DNA of 64,000 bases, from NCBI RefSeq assembly GCF_004015185.1, contig NZ_CP025746.1, forward strand, positions 2,683,776-2,747,775. The letters are read 5' to 3'. A program made the translations under genes and the position numbers. The notes under the pieces are model-generated. The model saw only the letters and a program-made list of their open reading frames with translations, searched no databases and was not told the origin of the DNA. Below are positions 1 to 9,322 of this stretch, piece by piece (positions within the stretch are counted from its first letter, which is position 1; each line of letters begins with the position of its first letter). The stretch comes from Clostridium manihotivorum. GTDB taxonomy: Bacteria; Bacillota; Clostridia; Clostridiales; Clostridiaceae.

Positions 1-1070
1 TGAGAAGAAAAAAGATTATTAATATAGTTATTGCAGTCTTTATTAGTTCAATTTTGTTTTGTATGTATTTTTCAAAAACCATAAAAAATATGCTATTACC
101 TGAGGTTTCAACAGCTCAATTAAAGTCAGGTGCTATTGGAGATACCTTTGAAACAGAAGGAATTATAAATTATGAGAACACCCATAAAATAATCTGTCAA
201 AGTGACTGGGAGGTTCAAGATATAGCAGTACAGGTAAATAAGCCTGTGAAAAAAGGAGACATACTAGGAAAAGTAGATAATAGCAAGGTAATCCTAGAGG
301 AAAGAGAAGAGCAAGCTCAAATCATGAAGCTGGAAAATGAATTAAAGTCTCTACAAGCTACACCCAATGGAGATGTAGATAAGATAAAGGAAAGTCAGTA
401 TGAGCTATCAACGGAAAAACTTAAATTAAGCCAAATTCGCAAGGGTTTGGATCAGAATGGAAATATATTATGCGATATGGATGGAAAAATAGTTAATATA
501 AGTGGTCAAGCTACAGAGGATGCTGTAAAATCTACGGCTCTATTCGAAATTGTAGATGATAATCCTAAATTTATAGTTAAGTTTGAAGCTAATCCCAAGG
601 ATGCTGAAAGACTAGCTATAGGTTCAAATATTGATGTATTGATTAAAACTAAAGATAATAATAAGGACAACAAAATTACTTCAAGCATATCTGAAAAGAC
701 CTATAATATGGAAAAGGATAGCTATACTTTTTTAGCAGAAATAAATAATGCTGGACAATTAAAACCAGGGGACAAAGTGACAATAAATTTGGTAGAAGAC
801 AGTAAGAGATATGATAATGTAATCCCTAAAGCCTGTCTAACAGAAGAAGCAGGAGAAGACTATGTCTATATTGTTAAAGACAAGACAAATGCCTTAGGGG
901 GAGAACTTTATGTTGAGAAAGTTCCAGTGCAAGTAATAGCTTCAGATAGTATCAATTGTGCCATTAAGATGGAGAACAGCAATGATATTTCAGGAGGCTA
1001 TGGAGTGGTAGTTAACAGTTCCAAGCAAATCGAAGATAAAGCTGAAGTTAAACTTGATACTGAGAGATAA
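1..1070 (+). CDS. Membrane-fusion (HlyD/RND adaptor-like) protein, 5' end one base outside window
   Basis: The reading frame is open from base 1. The codon at the window edge reads xTG followed by Arg-Arg-Lys-Lys, so the start codon (ATG, GTG or TTG) almost certainly begins one base before the window. A positively charged N-terminus and a single hydrophobic segment (about residues 5-22) anchor it in the membrane. The extracellular part has a barrel-sandwich half (about residues 45-85, K-K-G-D-I-L-G motif), a coiled-coil stretch rich in Glu/Lys (about 95-145) and a returning beta half with D-G-K-I. This order is typical of adaptors of ABC/RND efflux pumps in Firmicutes. The adjoining permease gene overlaps this transcript, so it probably works in an ABC export complex whose ATPase lies upstream, outside the window. 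The substrate is unknown. Confidence 0.8.
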   Translation, partial: RRKKIINIVIAVFISSILFCMYFSKTIKNMLLPEVSTAQLKSGAIGDTFETEGIINYENTHKIICQSDWEVQDIAVQVNKPVKKGDILGKVDNSKVILEEREEQAQIMKLENELKSLQATPNGDVDKIKESQYELSTEKLKLSQIRKGLDQNGNILCDMDGKIVNISGQATEDAVKSTALFEIVDDNPKFIVKFEANPKDAERLAIGSNIDVLIKTKDNNKDNKITSSISEKTYNMEKDSYTFLAEINNAGQLKPGDKVTINLVEDSKRYDNVIPKACLTEEAGEDYVYIVKDKTNALGGELYVEKVPVQVIASDSINCAIKMENSNDISGGYGVVVNSSKQIEDKAEVKLDTER

Positions 1071-1083
1071 TGGAGGTGCCTTT

Positions 1084-2289
1084 GTGAAGCAGAAGAAAAT
1101 CATAAAGTTGAACCTTACAATTAGTGTAGTAGGATTTATAACATTACTCCTAGTAAGCCTATACTTAGATATAAATCTAAATAAAAGCATCCCAAACATA
1201 ATAGAGTATAAGAAGATAGACAGCACAGGTCTAAGCTTTACTAAACTTAATGAATTAAAAGATAAATATAAAGAAGCAAACTTCACAGGCTACTCTGAAG
1301 CAATATGTAAAGTTAGAAATAAATTTGATATAACTCCAAAGAAAGCTGAGAAGACGAAATTAGTCTTAACAGATGAAAACTTTTTTACTTTATATAATTA
1401 TAAGTTTATTTCAGGCGGCAAGATAGATTACCTATCAGTAGAAAAAGGAGATAAAATAATTGTAATCAGTGATGTGTTAGCAGTTAAGCTCTATAAAACC
1501 CTTAAAGTAGTTGGAAATGAAATTGAAATAGACAATGCTACTTATAAAATTATAGGAGTTTATAAGCAAGATAAATCATTTATCTTTAACATGTCTGATG
1601 ATGGATACGACAGAATCTTTGTGCCATATACCTCTTATATAGCTGATAACATGGGAAAACTAACAGTTGACGTATTTGCAACTAATGAATCAAGACAAAA
1701 TACTTCAGCAAAAATTAGAAATAAGTTAGTGAATATATTAGGCGGAGCTCTATCCCAATATAACAGTTATAGCTACATCTTAAACAAAAATATAAACTTT
1801 CAATACTTGAGAATACTATGTTTTCTGATAGGACTATGGCTTATAGTAGAGTTGATAAGAATATTGAAGAAATATGTAAAAAGCCTTGCTCTGATATTTA
1901 AAGAAAATTCTAAGAAATACTATGTTAAGGATATAATAAGCTCTAACAAAATACAACTTCTAACTATCCTTTCAAAGATATCACTGATTTTGGTATGTAT
2001 TATAGTTATATTCATGCTGGCAAAGTTTACTGTAATTATAGACCCAAACTATCTGCCTTCGGATAATGTTTTTGACTTGAAATTCTATAAAGACACTATA
2101 GTAAAATATGCACAGCTTACAAATGCTAACGAAGTAGGATATAGCAACGTCTATAATAGATACGTAACCAATATAAATAGTGCGGAAAGATCACTTTTAA
2201 TAGGAGAAATTATATTTTTCGCTATAGCGCTTATAAATATTAAAGGACTAAGAAGCATGTCAACTAGTGAATTGAAGGGCTTAGAATAA
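1084..2289 (+). CDS. FtsX/MacB-like ABC transporter permease
   Basis: GTG at 1084 is chosen because GGAGG lies at 1072-1076 with good spacing; the frame is open further upstream, but that part overlaps the adaptor gene. The protein (about 401 aa) starts with one transmembrane helix. It continues with a large extracytoplasmic region that includes a motif like the MacB periplasmic core (I-G-V-Y-K after I-D-N-A-T-Y-K-I), then about three hydrophobic helices in the C-terminal third. This resembles the MacB/FtsX permease plan, but sequence similarity is weak by eye. It begins 13 bp after the adaptor stop, so the two are cotranscribed. It is probably the permease partner of the adaptor, in an exporter of peptides or toxic compounds. 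Confidence 0.65.
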   Translation: MKQKKIIKLNLTISVVGFITLLLVSLYLDINLNKSIPNIIEYKKIDSTGLSFTKLNELKDKYKEANFTGYSEAICKVRNKFDITPKKAEKTKLVLTDENFFTLYNYKFISGGKIDYLSVEKGDKIIVISDVLAVKLYKTLKVVGNEIEIDNATYKIIGVYKQDKSFIFNMSDDGYDRIFVPYTSYIADNMGKLTVDVFATNESRQNTSAKIRNKLVNILGGALSQYNSYSYILNKNINFQYLRILCFLIGLWLIVELIRILKKYVKSLALIFKENSKKYYVKDIISSNKIQLLTILSKISLILVCIIVIFMLAKFTVIIDPNYLPSDNVFDLKFYKDTIVKYAQLTNANEVGYSNVYNRYVTNINSAERSLLIGEIIFFAIALINIKGLRSMSTSELKGLE

Positions 2290-2307
2290 GAAGAGATGTG
2301 GCTTCAG

Positions 2308-2440
2308 TAAACTTAATTTTTCTTAATGGAACCCTATATAGGTATCAAACTCCAACTATTAATTTATACATGCCACAAAATCCTCAGAAGCCGCGATTTT
2401 ATAACAAGTATAAATTAAGTTTTCGTAAAGGTTCCCTATA
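2308..2440. repeat. Dispersed palindromic repeat family A, one full copy plus a half copy
   Basis: The full copy (about 2335-2440) begins TATAGG, contains AATTTATACATG in the left half and AAGTATAAATTAAG in the right half, and ends TTCCCTATA. The halves are imperfect inverted complements around a GC-rich centre. A lone right half (ending GGAACCCTATA) lies at 2308-2338. Related copies occur at 8401-8606 (two), 9776-9871, 22564-22667, 48009-48218 (two), 55747-55854 and 63233-63330. All are intergenic. Confidence 0.8.
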
Positions 2441-2443
2441 AAT

Positions 2444-2492
2444 AGAACATCCCTTAACTTGGGTAAATAATTCAAAAGTCAAGGGATGTTCT
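2444..2492. terminator. Long stem-loop between convergent genes
   Basis: A 16-bp stem with one mismatch (2444-2459 against 2477-2492, built around AACATCCCTTAA) lies between the permease and the convergent nuclease remnant. It lacks a long T-tract, so termination is likely but not certain. Confidence 0.6.
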
Positions 2493-2518
2493 GTTTAGTA
2501 AGTGGTGATTTCCTACTA

Positions 2519-3060
2519 CTAAGATTTTCTGAGATTCTTCACTACTTCCAAAGAAAGGCCAGTTTTAGTAGCAATGGTATCGTCATCTAGAACGTCTAGT
2601 AAGTTTTTTGCTATCTGTATTTTTTCTTCATTTTTACCCTCTAACTTACCTTCAATCTTACCTGCTTTTTTGGCTTCTTCCTTCATTTCTCTTAATAAAA
2701 ATGCATTATTCGCTACCATACGTTCCACCTCCTCTTTATTTGCATCTAATATACTCTTAGCTGTGTTTGCCAAATCTTCCTCGATGGTATTTTCTATCCA
2801 ATGTTTTAATACCATTCTTTCCTTTTCTGTTATACTAGAAAAAAATAATGCTATTGCTTTAATTCTTTCTATAAATTCCTTAGCATCAATCTTTTGGTCT
2901 AGTAAAAATATCGCTGAGGTTATATTCTTATATTCAATAAGCTGCTCTTTAGTGAATTTGTTATTTACATGAAATACACTATACTTAAAATCTATTATAC
3001 TATCTTCAAATAATTCACTTCCATCTACGATTTCTCTAAATCTTTGAGCAACATTGACTA
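2519..3060 (-). pseudogene. Rpn family recombination-promoting nuclease (PD-(D/E)XK transposase-like), 5'-truncated
   Basis: Only the C-terminal half is present. An ATG at 2815 gives 98 aa, but the same frame is open upstream to about 3058, where a TAA interrupts it. The upstream codons encode the family's recognisable stretch I-I-D-F-K-Y and N-I-T-S-A-I-F-L-L-D-Q-K. After this come a charged K-E-G-K linker and a short C-terminal helical region (I-A-K-N-L-L-D). The N-terminal PD-(D/E)XK nuclease domain is missing, and no match to it is seen between 3061 and 3283. Rpn proteins are about 280-310 aa, so roughly 40% is lost. It is a non-functional relic. Confidence 0.75.
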
Positions 3061-3316
3061 CTTATGGTTTGACATATATCTTACTAATATTATATCCAAC
3101 TTTATATGATCAATCTACTTTATTTAGCGATAAATTCGAATATATATTGTTATGGCTACTTGGATAATTAAATTTGTTTCCAAAATAAAAATTGTATGTA
3201 ATAACGTTGTTTCAATTGATTTTAGGCGAATCTACGGTTAGTTTACCTCTAGTAATCTAGGTGTAGGTTGCCTATTTTTACAATTGGTGGTAGATTTAAT
3301 TCAAGGAGGTGCTAAG

Positions 3317-4153
3317 TTGGATAATAATAAGGTAGGTACTTTTATATCGGTATCAAGGAAAGCCAAGAATATGACTCAAAAAGAATTAGCAGAGAAACTT
3401 AACATAACAGATAAAGCAGTTTCAAAGTGGGAGAGAGGAATTGGGTACCCTGATATTACTATAATATCAAAACTTGCTGAAATTCTGAGTGTTACAGTAA
3501 ATGAACTTTTAAATGGAGAAAGATTAACGGAAGATTCATCTTTAATCAATGCTGTGGATAGCTCATTAGATTATGTAAATAAGGTAAGTGACCATCGTAA
3601 TGTTAAAAATGTAAATATAGTTACCATAGTGGTTTCTCTAATCTTTCTAACTGCCATATTTATTTGTACATTATGCGATTTAGCCATAACTAAAACTATT
3701 AGCTGGTCCATAATCCCTTCAAGTTCTATAGTTTTAGCATGGTTTATTATAATACCTATGATTAGACTAAAGAAAAATAGACTATCGATTTCAATGCTTT
3801 CATTGAGTATATTAATCATACCTTTTTTATGGATAATTGAACAAAATACAAATGGTCACTGGTTAATTTCTGTTGGAATTCCAATCGTAATTGCATCACT
3901 TAGTTATTTGTGGATAGGTACTTTTATATTTTGTTATACCAAATTAAATAAATACTATGGTTTATCAATTGCATTTATTATCTTACATATATTAGATATA
4001 ATAATTGACAAGATTTTAGGAAGATTAGCGATTGATTACTCTATTATTCTAACAGCAGTAGGTTGCACTATCATTTCAATTATATTCTTCTATATGGGCC
4101 TCAGGGACAAGGGACAGGGGGACGGAGCGAAACCACTGAAAAACATATTATAA
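3317..4153 (+). CDS. XRE-family HTH regulator with membrane domain
   Basis: TTG at 3317 is preferred because AAGGAGG lies at 3303-3309; an earlier in-frame codon (3284) has no ribosome binding site. Residues about 6-65 form a Cro/CI-type helix-turn-helix with the characteristic V-S-K-W-E-R-G-I-G-Y-P-D-I turn. The C-terminal half has four to five hydrophobic helices, so this is a membrane-tethered regulator. Such proteins are common in Clostridia, and the ligand is usually unknown. The last ~15 residues (G-Q-G-D-G-A-K-P) are encoded by a GGGACA-type repeat and by the first bases of the IS1182-like element. The natural C-terminus has therefore been replaced, though all membrane helices seem retained. 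Confidence 0.75.
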   Translation: MDNNKVGTFISVSRKAKNMTQKELAEKLNITDKAVSKWERGIGYPDITIISKLAEILSVTVNELLNGERLTEDSSLINAVDSSLDYVNKVSDHRNVKNVNIVTIVVSLIFLTAIFICTLCDLAITKTISWSIIPSSSIVLAWFIIIPMIRLKKNRLSISMLSLSILIIPFLWIIEQNTNGHWLISVGIPIVIASLSYLWIGTFIFCYTKLNKYYGLSIAFIILHILDIIIDKILGRLAIDYSIILTAVGCTIISIIFFYMGLRDKGQGDGAKPLKNIL

Positions 4154-4802
4154 ATATTTGAAAATATGTAAAATAAATCAGAATAAAGTAGAATAGAATA
4201 CAAAAAACCCCCTTAAAATGGTATAATGGAATTGCGACAACCATAACCAAAAAGGGGGGTTCAACCATATGTTAAGAAATCAATCAAAACAATACAGTCT
4301 ATATTCTATATTATACCACAAAATTCCCGATAATCATATATTGAAACTAATTGATCAAGCTGTGGATTTTAGTTTTGTTAATAAACTTCTTGAAAGTTCT
4401 TATTGCAAATATTATGGCCGTCCCGCAAAGGAACCGGAAATGATGATAAGATTGTTGATTTTACAATATTTATATAATTTATCGGATGAAAAAATAATAG
4501 AAGAAACTTCTTTAAATCTTGCATCCATGTGGTTTGTTGGCTTAAACCCAGAAGAGGAACTTCCGCATCCAAGTCTTCTTGCTAAATTTAGAGTTCATAG
4601 ACTACAAGAAGTTACAATGGATGAAATCATAAAAGAAGTTGTAAAACAATGCGTTGAAAAAGGAATTATAAAAGGACATAGTATAAGCATTGATGCTACT
4701 CATACACATGCTAATACAGGTAAGTTAGTTCCTGAGAGAGTATTAAAGCACTTAGCTAAAAAAATCCTAAAGAACCTAGAAGAAGAAAGAGGGTCAATAC
4801 CT

Positions 4803-6462
4803 CAATGTCATTAAGTTAATGTTTTGCCACAGCAAAATTAAAGTCAATTGAAAGTGTATATGCTTTCCATTGGCTTTTCTCTTTTATATTGTATATTTTT
4901 TTGCATGCAAATAAGACAGAGTTAAATCTCTGCAAAAAAAAATTTATATTAGCATAAATTTATGCTACTCTATATATGAAGCTAACTGCCGATTTGGTTT
5001 TGACTTTGCGAGGGTCTTTTCTGCCATTTCGAACAGGTAATATATTTCTTTTAATTAGTGCTTCAACATTAGGCGGTGAATCTACATTGCTACATCTGAA
5101 ATATTGCATACAAACTGCTATGGCCATAGTGAAATTAACCTGATAGCTGTATTTTCTGTTTTTCTGTTGTACAACTACCTGTGTTGTTATTATTTCGCAA
5201 AAGTTATACATGGTAAGTCTTGCAAATATCTCTTGTATGATGTAGTCCGCCTTTTTAGAATGAAAACTTGTTAACCCAATGGCATACTTCAATTCTCTAA
5301 ATGATGTCTCAATGCCCCAACGCATGTGGTATATTTCTTTAAGCTTCTCTATTGAAAACTCTTCTTTGCTAAGATTAGTAATAATAACTTCGTAAGTGTT
5401 GTCTGATATTGGAAATCGAACAACTCTAAAGTTTACTGGATAGGTTCCTTTATCTTTAACCGGAAGATAATCAAACCTTTGATTAGCAGGCATAAACTTA
5501 TATTTTTCAGGATGTGCCTTTATATCCTTAGTTTGACGTCTAGTCAGCAAAATACTATGCTCTATATCAAATGTTTCATCATTAGGTATAGATATACCTG
5601 ATACTATTCCATTACTATGTATATCTTTAACTCTTATAACATAATTCCAATTTTTCTTTATGATATGTTCAAAGACATTATAACTTTCGTATCCACGGTC
5701 GGCTATTATTATAGTTTTATCATTAATATTAGAGCGATCTACCATGTCAATTAATGCCTGAAATTCATTTTCTTCTCTACCTGATTGAATAACTGCATCC
5801 ATATATGTTCTACTACATAAATCATACATAGCATTTAAGTGAAGAAGGTTATATCCTTTTGAATTTTCAGTAGCTTGAAAATGATTTTTTTCATCTTTAG
5901 GATTATGTGCAATACATAAATCTGAACCATCAACTGCCAATAATCGATAGCCATCATAATATTTAGGGCTTACTGCTAATGATGTAAACTTACTAAAAAG
6001 ATAGTTAAGTGCTTCAGGGAGAATCTTTTGCGGCCGCTGAACGAACGCGGAGCAAGTGGCTGATTCAGTATCATACGAAAAGTATTTTAGAAGCTCAAGA
6101 TTTAAGCTACTGCCTCCAATAGAAAGTAAAATATTTAGCATCTCTTTGAAATTCAATTTTCGATTTCTAGTGAAATCCTTATCGGGGTCGTTGACAAATA
6201 ACCATGAGTATTCATGCATTTCCTTTAATACCGTATCTAATTTATTCTTTATAAAATCTGCATATTCGTTCATGAGCGAACCTCCTAAAAAACATTATAT
6301 TTAAGGGGCTTCGCCACATTTTTCTAACTATTTGTCAAGCTTTTTCTAATGTTTTGATAAAAATTATTATACGTAAATTGTTATAAAAAAAGAACAGGTA
6401 TGTATTTGTAAACATACTCTGTTCCATAACTATAATACTTATTTCTTAACTTAATGACATTG
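4803..6462 (-). mobile_element. IS4-family (IS231-like) insertion sequence, apparently intact
   Basis: It is bounded by a perfect 17-bp inverted repeat, CAATGTCATTAAGTTAA at 4803-4819 and its complement at 6446-6462. A 10-bp direct repeat, GTCAATACCT, lies directly outside (4793-4802 and 6463-6472), which fits the 9-12 bp target duplications of this family. The element is 1660 bp long with one full-length transposase on the minus strand. Confidence 0.92.
4960..6273 (-). CDS. IS4-family DDE transposase
   Basis: The protein is 437 aa, full length for the family, with TAGGAGG just upstream of its ATG. The DDE catalytic core is visible: first Asp in L-A-V-D-G-S-D (about residue 115), second in I-I-A-D-R-G-Y-E-S (about 190), and Glu in the Y-(2)-R-(3)-E-(6)-K signature Y-H-M-R-W-G-I-E-T-S (about 325). 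It is encoded opposite to the host IS1182 gene. The element looks recently inserted, since its inverted repeats and target duplication are perfect, and it is probably still mobile. Confidence 0.92.
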   Translation of the reverse strand: MNEYADFIKNKLDTVLKEMHEYSWLFVNDPDKDFTRNRKLNFKEMLNILLSIGGSSLNLELLKYFSYDTESATCSAFVQRPQKILPEALNYLFSKFTSLAVSPKYYDGYRLLAVDGSDLCIAHNPKDEKNHFQATENSKGYNLLHLNAMYDLCSRTYMDAVIQSGREENEFQALIDMVDRSNINDKTIIIADRGYESYNVFEHIIKKNWNYVIRVKDIHSNGIVSGISIPNDETFDIEHSILLTRRQTKDIKAHPEKYKFMPANQRFDYLPVKDKGTYPVNFRVVRFPISDNTYEVIITNLSKEEFSIEKLKEIYHMRWGIETSFRELKYAIGLTSFHSKKADYIIQEIFARLTMYNFCEIITTQVVVQQKNRKYSYQVNFTMAIAVCMQYFRCSNVDSPPNVEALIKRNILPVRNGRKDPRKVKTKSAVSFIYRVA

Positions 6463-7701
6463 GTCAATACCTGAGGATGTTGATGCAAACATTCCTGATT
6501 ATAAAGCAATCGACGATCACAAAGTAGCCAAAGAAACAATGAAAGCATACTTGGAAGATCTTATGGAGAAAGCAGAAAATCATATAGAAAATCCTGATAC
6601 TTCTGCTACCGCAGCGGTTATTAAGAATGCTCGTGAAATCATATCCGATGAGAAATTTATTCAACAAAAAGGAGTACGTTCATTAGTAGACCAAGATGCA
6701 AGAGTGGGAAACAAAAGTAAAACTGATAGTTTTTTTGGATACAAGACAGAATTTATAATGACTACAGGTTCAGAACGTATAATCACTGCGGTAGCAGTAC
6801 ATGATGGAGCTTATGTTGACGGAACAGGTTTTAAAGAATTATACGAGCTAACGAAGGCAAACGAGGGATTGAAGCGGAAGAAGTTTATGGTGATAAAGCA
6901 TACTTTAGAAAACCCATTTTAGACTTAATTAAAGAAGATCAAGCAGAAGCTTATATACCTGTTAGTGAATCTGTATATCGTATCGATGAGAGTAAATTTA
7001 ATTATAATAAAGACTCCGACCAATGGTATTGTAAATATGGAAACAATACAGTAAAAAAGAAAGCAAAAATCAATAAAAGTGGTAAAAAAGTTTTAGATAT
7101 ACTTTTGACAAAGAAATATGTAAAGATTGTCCACACCGTTCTGAATGTATTAATGGTAAAGTGTCAGCAAGAACTTTAGAAGTTGGAGTAAATGCACATG
7201 AGTACTACGAGTATAGTCAACGTGCAAAGACTCAAGATTTTCTAGAAAAATATAAAAATCGTTCCTGTAATGAGTGGAAAAATGGTGAAATGAAGAGATT
7301 TCATGGGTTAGACCGTGCCAAAGGGTATGGTCTAAGAAGCATGGGCATGCAAGCCCGGTTAACGGCATTAGCGGTAAATTTGAAGAGGATAGCCAAGCTG
7401 GTATCCTCCTTTTTATTAGATATACTGAAGTTTTTTACAAATAAAGGATGTTTAATCTATTTTTATTGAAGAAGCCGTTTTTTATTGTCTAAAAGATGCT
7501 ACTTTTTCAGTGGTTTCGGACGGAGCTAGTGTCCCAGTATAAGATAGATAAAAAAGTATACCTTTCAATATGTCATAAAAATTTGATACAATATATAAAG
7601 TAAGTATTTGTATGTATATGTATATAATTGAAAAACATTGAAATTAATGTGACTTGATAAAAAAATGATATTAAGAAATGTTGAGAGGTAGTGATTTAGA
7701 A

Positions 7702-8232
7702 GTGGAAAAGCTTTATTTAGTTTGTCCTTCCATGGAACATAAGGATGCATATATAGACATGATGGAAGAATGGGAAGCCACAAAGGAGCATATCTATCCA
7801 GGTAAAATAAGAAGGAATTGTATTGAATATAGTAGCTGGTTAGAAACTTTAGAAGCACATAAAAAAAGGGAAACCTGCCCGTCACACCTTTCACCTTCGG
7901 ATACTTTCTTTTTGGTAAATGAAGATAATAGTCTGCTAGGTGCAGTTAGCATAAGACACTGTTTAAATGAACAGCTTCTCCGATTAGGTGGTCATATAGG
8001 TTATGGAATAAGACCTAGTCAAAGAAGAAAAGGATATGCAACCAAGATGCTACAATTGGCTCTTGAAAAGTGTAGAGATATGGGAATAAAGCAAGTTTTA
8101 GTAACCTGTGATAAAGATAATATAGGTTCAGCAAAGACTATCCTTGCCAATAATGGAGTACTTGAAAATGAGATAACTGAAGAGAACGGAAATATAGTTC
8201 AAAGGTATTGGATATCAATGAAGGATAAATAA
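7702..8232 (+). CDS. GNAT family N-acetyltransferase
   Basis: GTG at 7702 is taken as the start because the protein then begins V-E-K-L-Y-L-V-C-P-S as relatives do; ATG at 7678 is also possible, and neither has ideal spacing to GAGAGG at 7683-7688. The 176-residue protein has the acetyl-CoA binding motif I-G-Y-G-I-R-P-S-Q-R-R-K-G-Y-A (about residues 108-122) followed by the L-V-T-C-D-K-D-N strand and the S-A-K-T-I-L helix. The substrate cannot be read from the sequence. It stands alone between an IS and a repeat cluster. Confidence 0.85.
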   Translation: MEKLYLVCPSMEHKDAYIDMMEEWEATKEHIYPGKIRRNCIEYSSWLETLEAHKKRETCPSHLSPSDTFFLVNEDNSLLGAVSIRHCLNEQLLRLGGHIGYGIRPSQRRKGYATKMLQLALEKCRDMGIKQVLVTCDKDNIGSAKTILANNGVLENEITEENGNIVQRYWISMKDK

Positions 8233-8280
8233 TTAAGGTATAAGTTAAAGAAAGTCCTACTTAGCTAAGTCCCTTTAAAA

Positions 8281-8385
8281 TTCTATTATGTATATGAATC
8301 ACTTTATCTTAAAATTTGTATTCCCAAAATAAGAAGTCAAAAAGATTTAAGAATAGATTTCTGATTAAAGTAGGCCATCTAATAA
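8281..8385 (+). repeat. Dispersed repeat family B, diverged copy
   Basis: This copy shares the ordered blocks AAAATTTGTATTC and GATTTCTGATTAAAGTAG..CATCT with copies at 54690-54800 and 60024-60125. It directly precedes two family-A copies. It is the most diverged of the forward copies. Confidence 0.5.
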
Positions 8386-8400
8386 GTTCTAAATAAAATC

Positions 8401-8606
8401 TATAGGGCACCAACTTCAACTATCAATTTATACATGCAGCAAAATCGCCAGAAGATGCTATTTTATAACAAGTATAAATTAAGTTTTCATGAAGATTCCC
8501 TATAGGTATCCAAATTCAACTATTGAACAATGCTTGACGCAAAAATCTCTAGAACCCGTGATTTTCCAACAGTCATAACTCAAGTTTTCGTAATGAAACC
8601 CTATAA
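8401..8606. repeat. Two tandem copies of palindromic repeat family A
   Basis: Copy one (8401-8506) and copy two (8501-8606) share the TATAGG junction. Both carry the AACTTCAACTAT-type left arm and the AAGTTTTC-type right arm. Copy two is clearly more diverged in its centre. Confidence 0.8.
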
Positions 8607-8655
8607 ATCTAATGACACATAGAAATAAGATACCTCAGAAGGATGGGGACAGTGT

Positions 8656-9159
8656 ATGAATAAAGATACAAAATTAATAATATTAAGAGGTAATTCTGGA
8701 AGCGGTAAAAGTACTACCGCTAAGGAATTACAAAAGAAATTTGGACATGGCACGATGCTAATTCCACAGGATATAGTTAGGAGAGAGATGCTATTTGTAA
8801 AGGATGGTCCTGACAATGAGGCAGTGCAATTATTAATTGATCTTGTGCTATATGGAAAGAAGCACTGCGATATCATAATTTTAGAAGGAATTTTAAATGC
8901 AACCTGGTATAGAAAACTATTTGAAACCATACTTGAGGAGTTTGATGATAAAGTTTTTGCGTATTACTTTGATATACCTTTTGAGGAAACCTTAAATCGC
9001 CATAAACAGAAACCTAACGCCAATGAATTTGGTGAAAAAGAAATGAAGCGATGGTGGAAGGAAAAAGACTTATTAGGTATTATTCCAGAGGCAGATATAC
9101 ATAAAGAATTAAGCTTAGAGGAAACAGTAGAGCTGATATATAAGGATGTCCTTAGGTAA
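8656..9159 (+). CDS. P-loop kinase-like ATPase (AAA_33 / zeta-toxin fold)
   Basis: The 167-aa protein opens with a strand and a Walker A motif G-N-S-G-S-G-K-S-T (about residues 13-21). It then has D-I-V-R-R-E at the position where small-molecule kinases bind substrate, I-I-L-E-G-I-L as the Walker B strand (about 76-82), and a C-terminal lid with R-H-K. These features fit the broad family of ATP-dependent kinases acting on nucleosides, sugars or small molecules. No antitoxin gene is beside it, so a zeta-toxin role is not supported. GGATGGGGA lies upstream of ATG 8656. It is a single-gene unit and the substrate is unknown. Confidence 0.75.
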   Translation: MNKDTKLIILRGNSGSGKSTTAKELQKKFGHGTMLIPQDIVRREMLFVKDGPDNEAVQLLIDLVLYGKKHCDIIILEGILNATWYRKLFETILEEFDDKVFAYYFDIPFEETLNRHKQKPNANEFGEKEMKRWWKEKDLLGIIPEADIHKELSLEETVELIYKDVLR

Positions 9160-9322
9160 TAAGTTACTACAATTGCAAGATGGACAACTTCAACAATTCT
9201 AGAATCATCTAGATTGTGACAGGGGAATTTGGCAATATGGGCTTTATCACTTAACGATACTATCTATAGCGAACTGACACTTAATTAAATAATAAAAAAT
9301 ACAACGATTTATGGAGGTAAAT

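Larger units (their letters stand above)
4269..7469 (+). pseudogene. IS1182-family transposase, broken by an insertion and two frameshifts
   Basis: The gene starts at ATG 4269 after AAGGGGGG. The N-terminal DUF772-like region is intact (Y-Y-G-R-P-A-K-E-P, S-L-L-A-K-F-R) and reaches S-I-D-A-T-H before the nested IS enters at 4802. Coding resumes in frame at 6473 (E-D-V-D-A-N-I-P). It changes frame near 6870 (the true continuation reads V-Y-G-D-K-A-Y-F) and again near 7100 (continuing C-P-H-R-S-E-C). It ends with the family's C-terminal R-A-K-G-Y-G-L-R-S-M-G-M-Q-A. At least three lesions make it inactive. Confidence 0.85.
4129..7517 (+). mobile_element. IS1182-like insertion sequence, interrupted by an IS4-family element
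   Basis: The ends are 15-bp perfect inverted repeats (GAAACCACTGAAAAA at 4129-4143 and its complement ending at 7517). Immediately outside, GGACGGAGC occurs on both sides (4120-4128 and 7518-7526), consistent with a target duplication within a GGGACA...TGTCCC repeat. Removing the nested element leaves an IS of about 1.72 kb, a normal size for this family. Confidence 0.8.

Noticed and set aside
2444-2492. Stem-loop as part of the adjacent repeat-A copy
   Set aside because: Its sequence (AACATCCCTTAA stem) does not occur with the other repeat-A copies, so it is treated as a separate terminator.
2574-2972. 132-codon plus-strand ORF
   Set aside because: It is the antisense shadow of the Rpn nuclease remnant; the minus-strand frame has recognisable family residues.
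8401-8606. Tandem ~100-bp repeats considered as a CRISPR array
   Set aside because: The units are diverged palindromes without short constant repeats and unique spacers, and no cas genes are nearby.
8656-9159. Zeta-type toxin of a toxin-antitoxin pair
   Set aside because: There is no small antitoxin gene beside it, and the fold is shared with many metabolic kinases.
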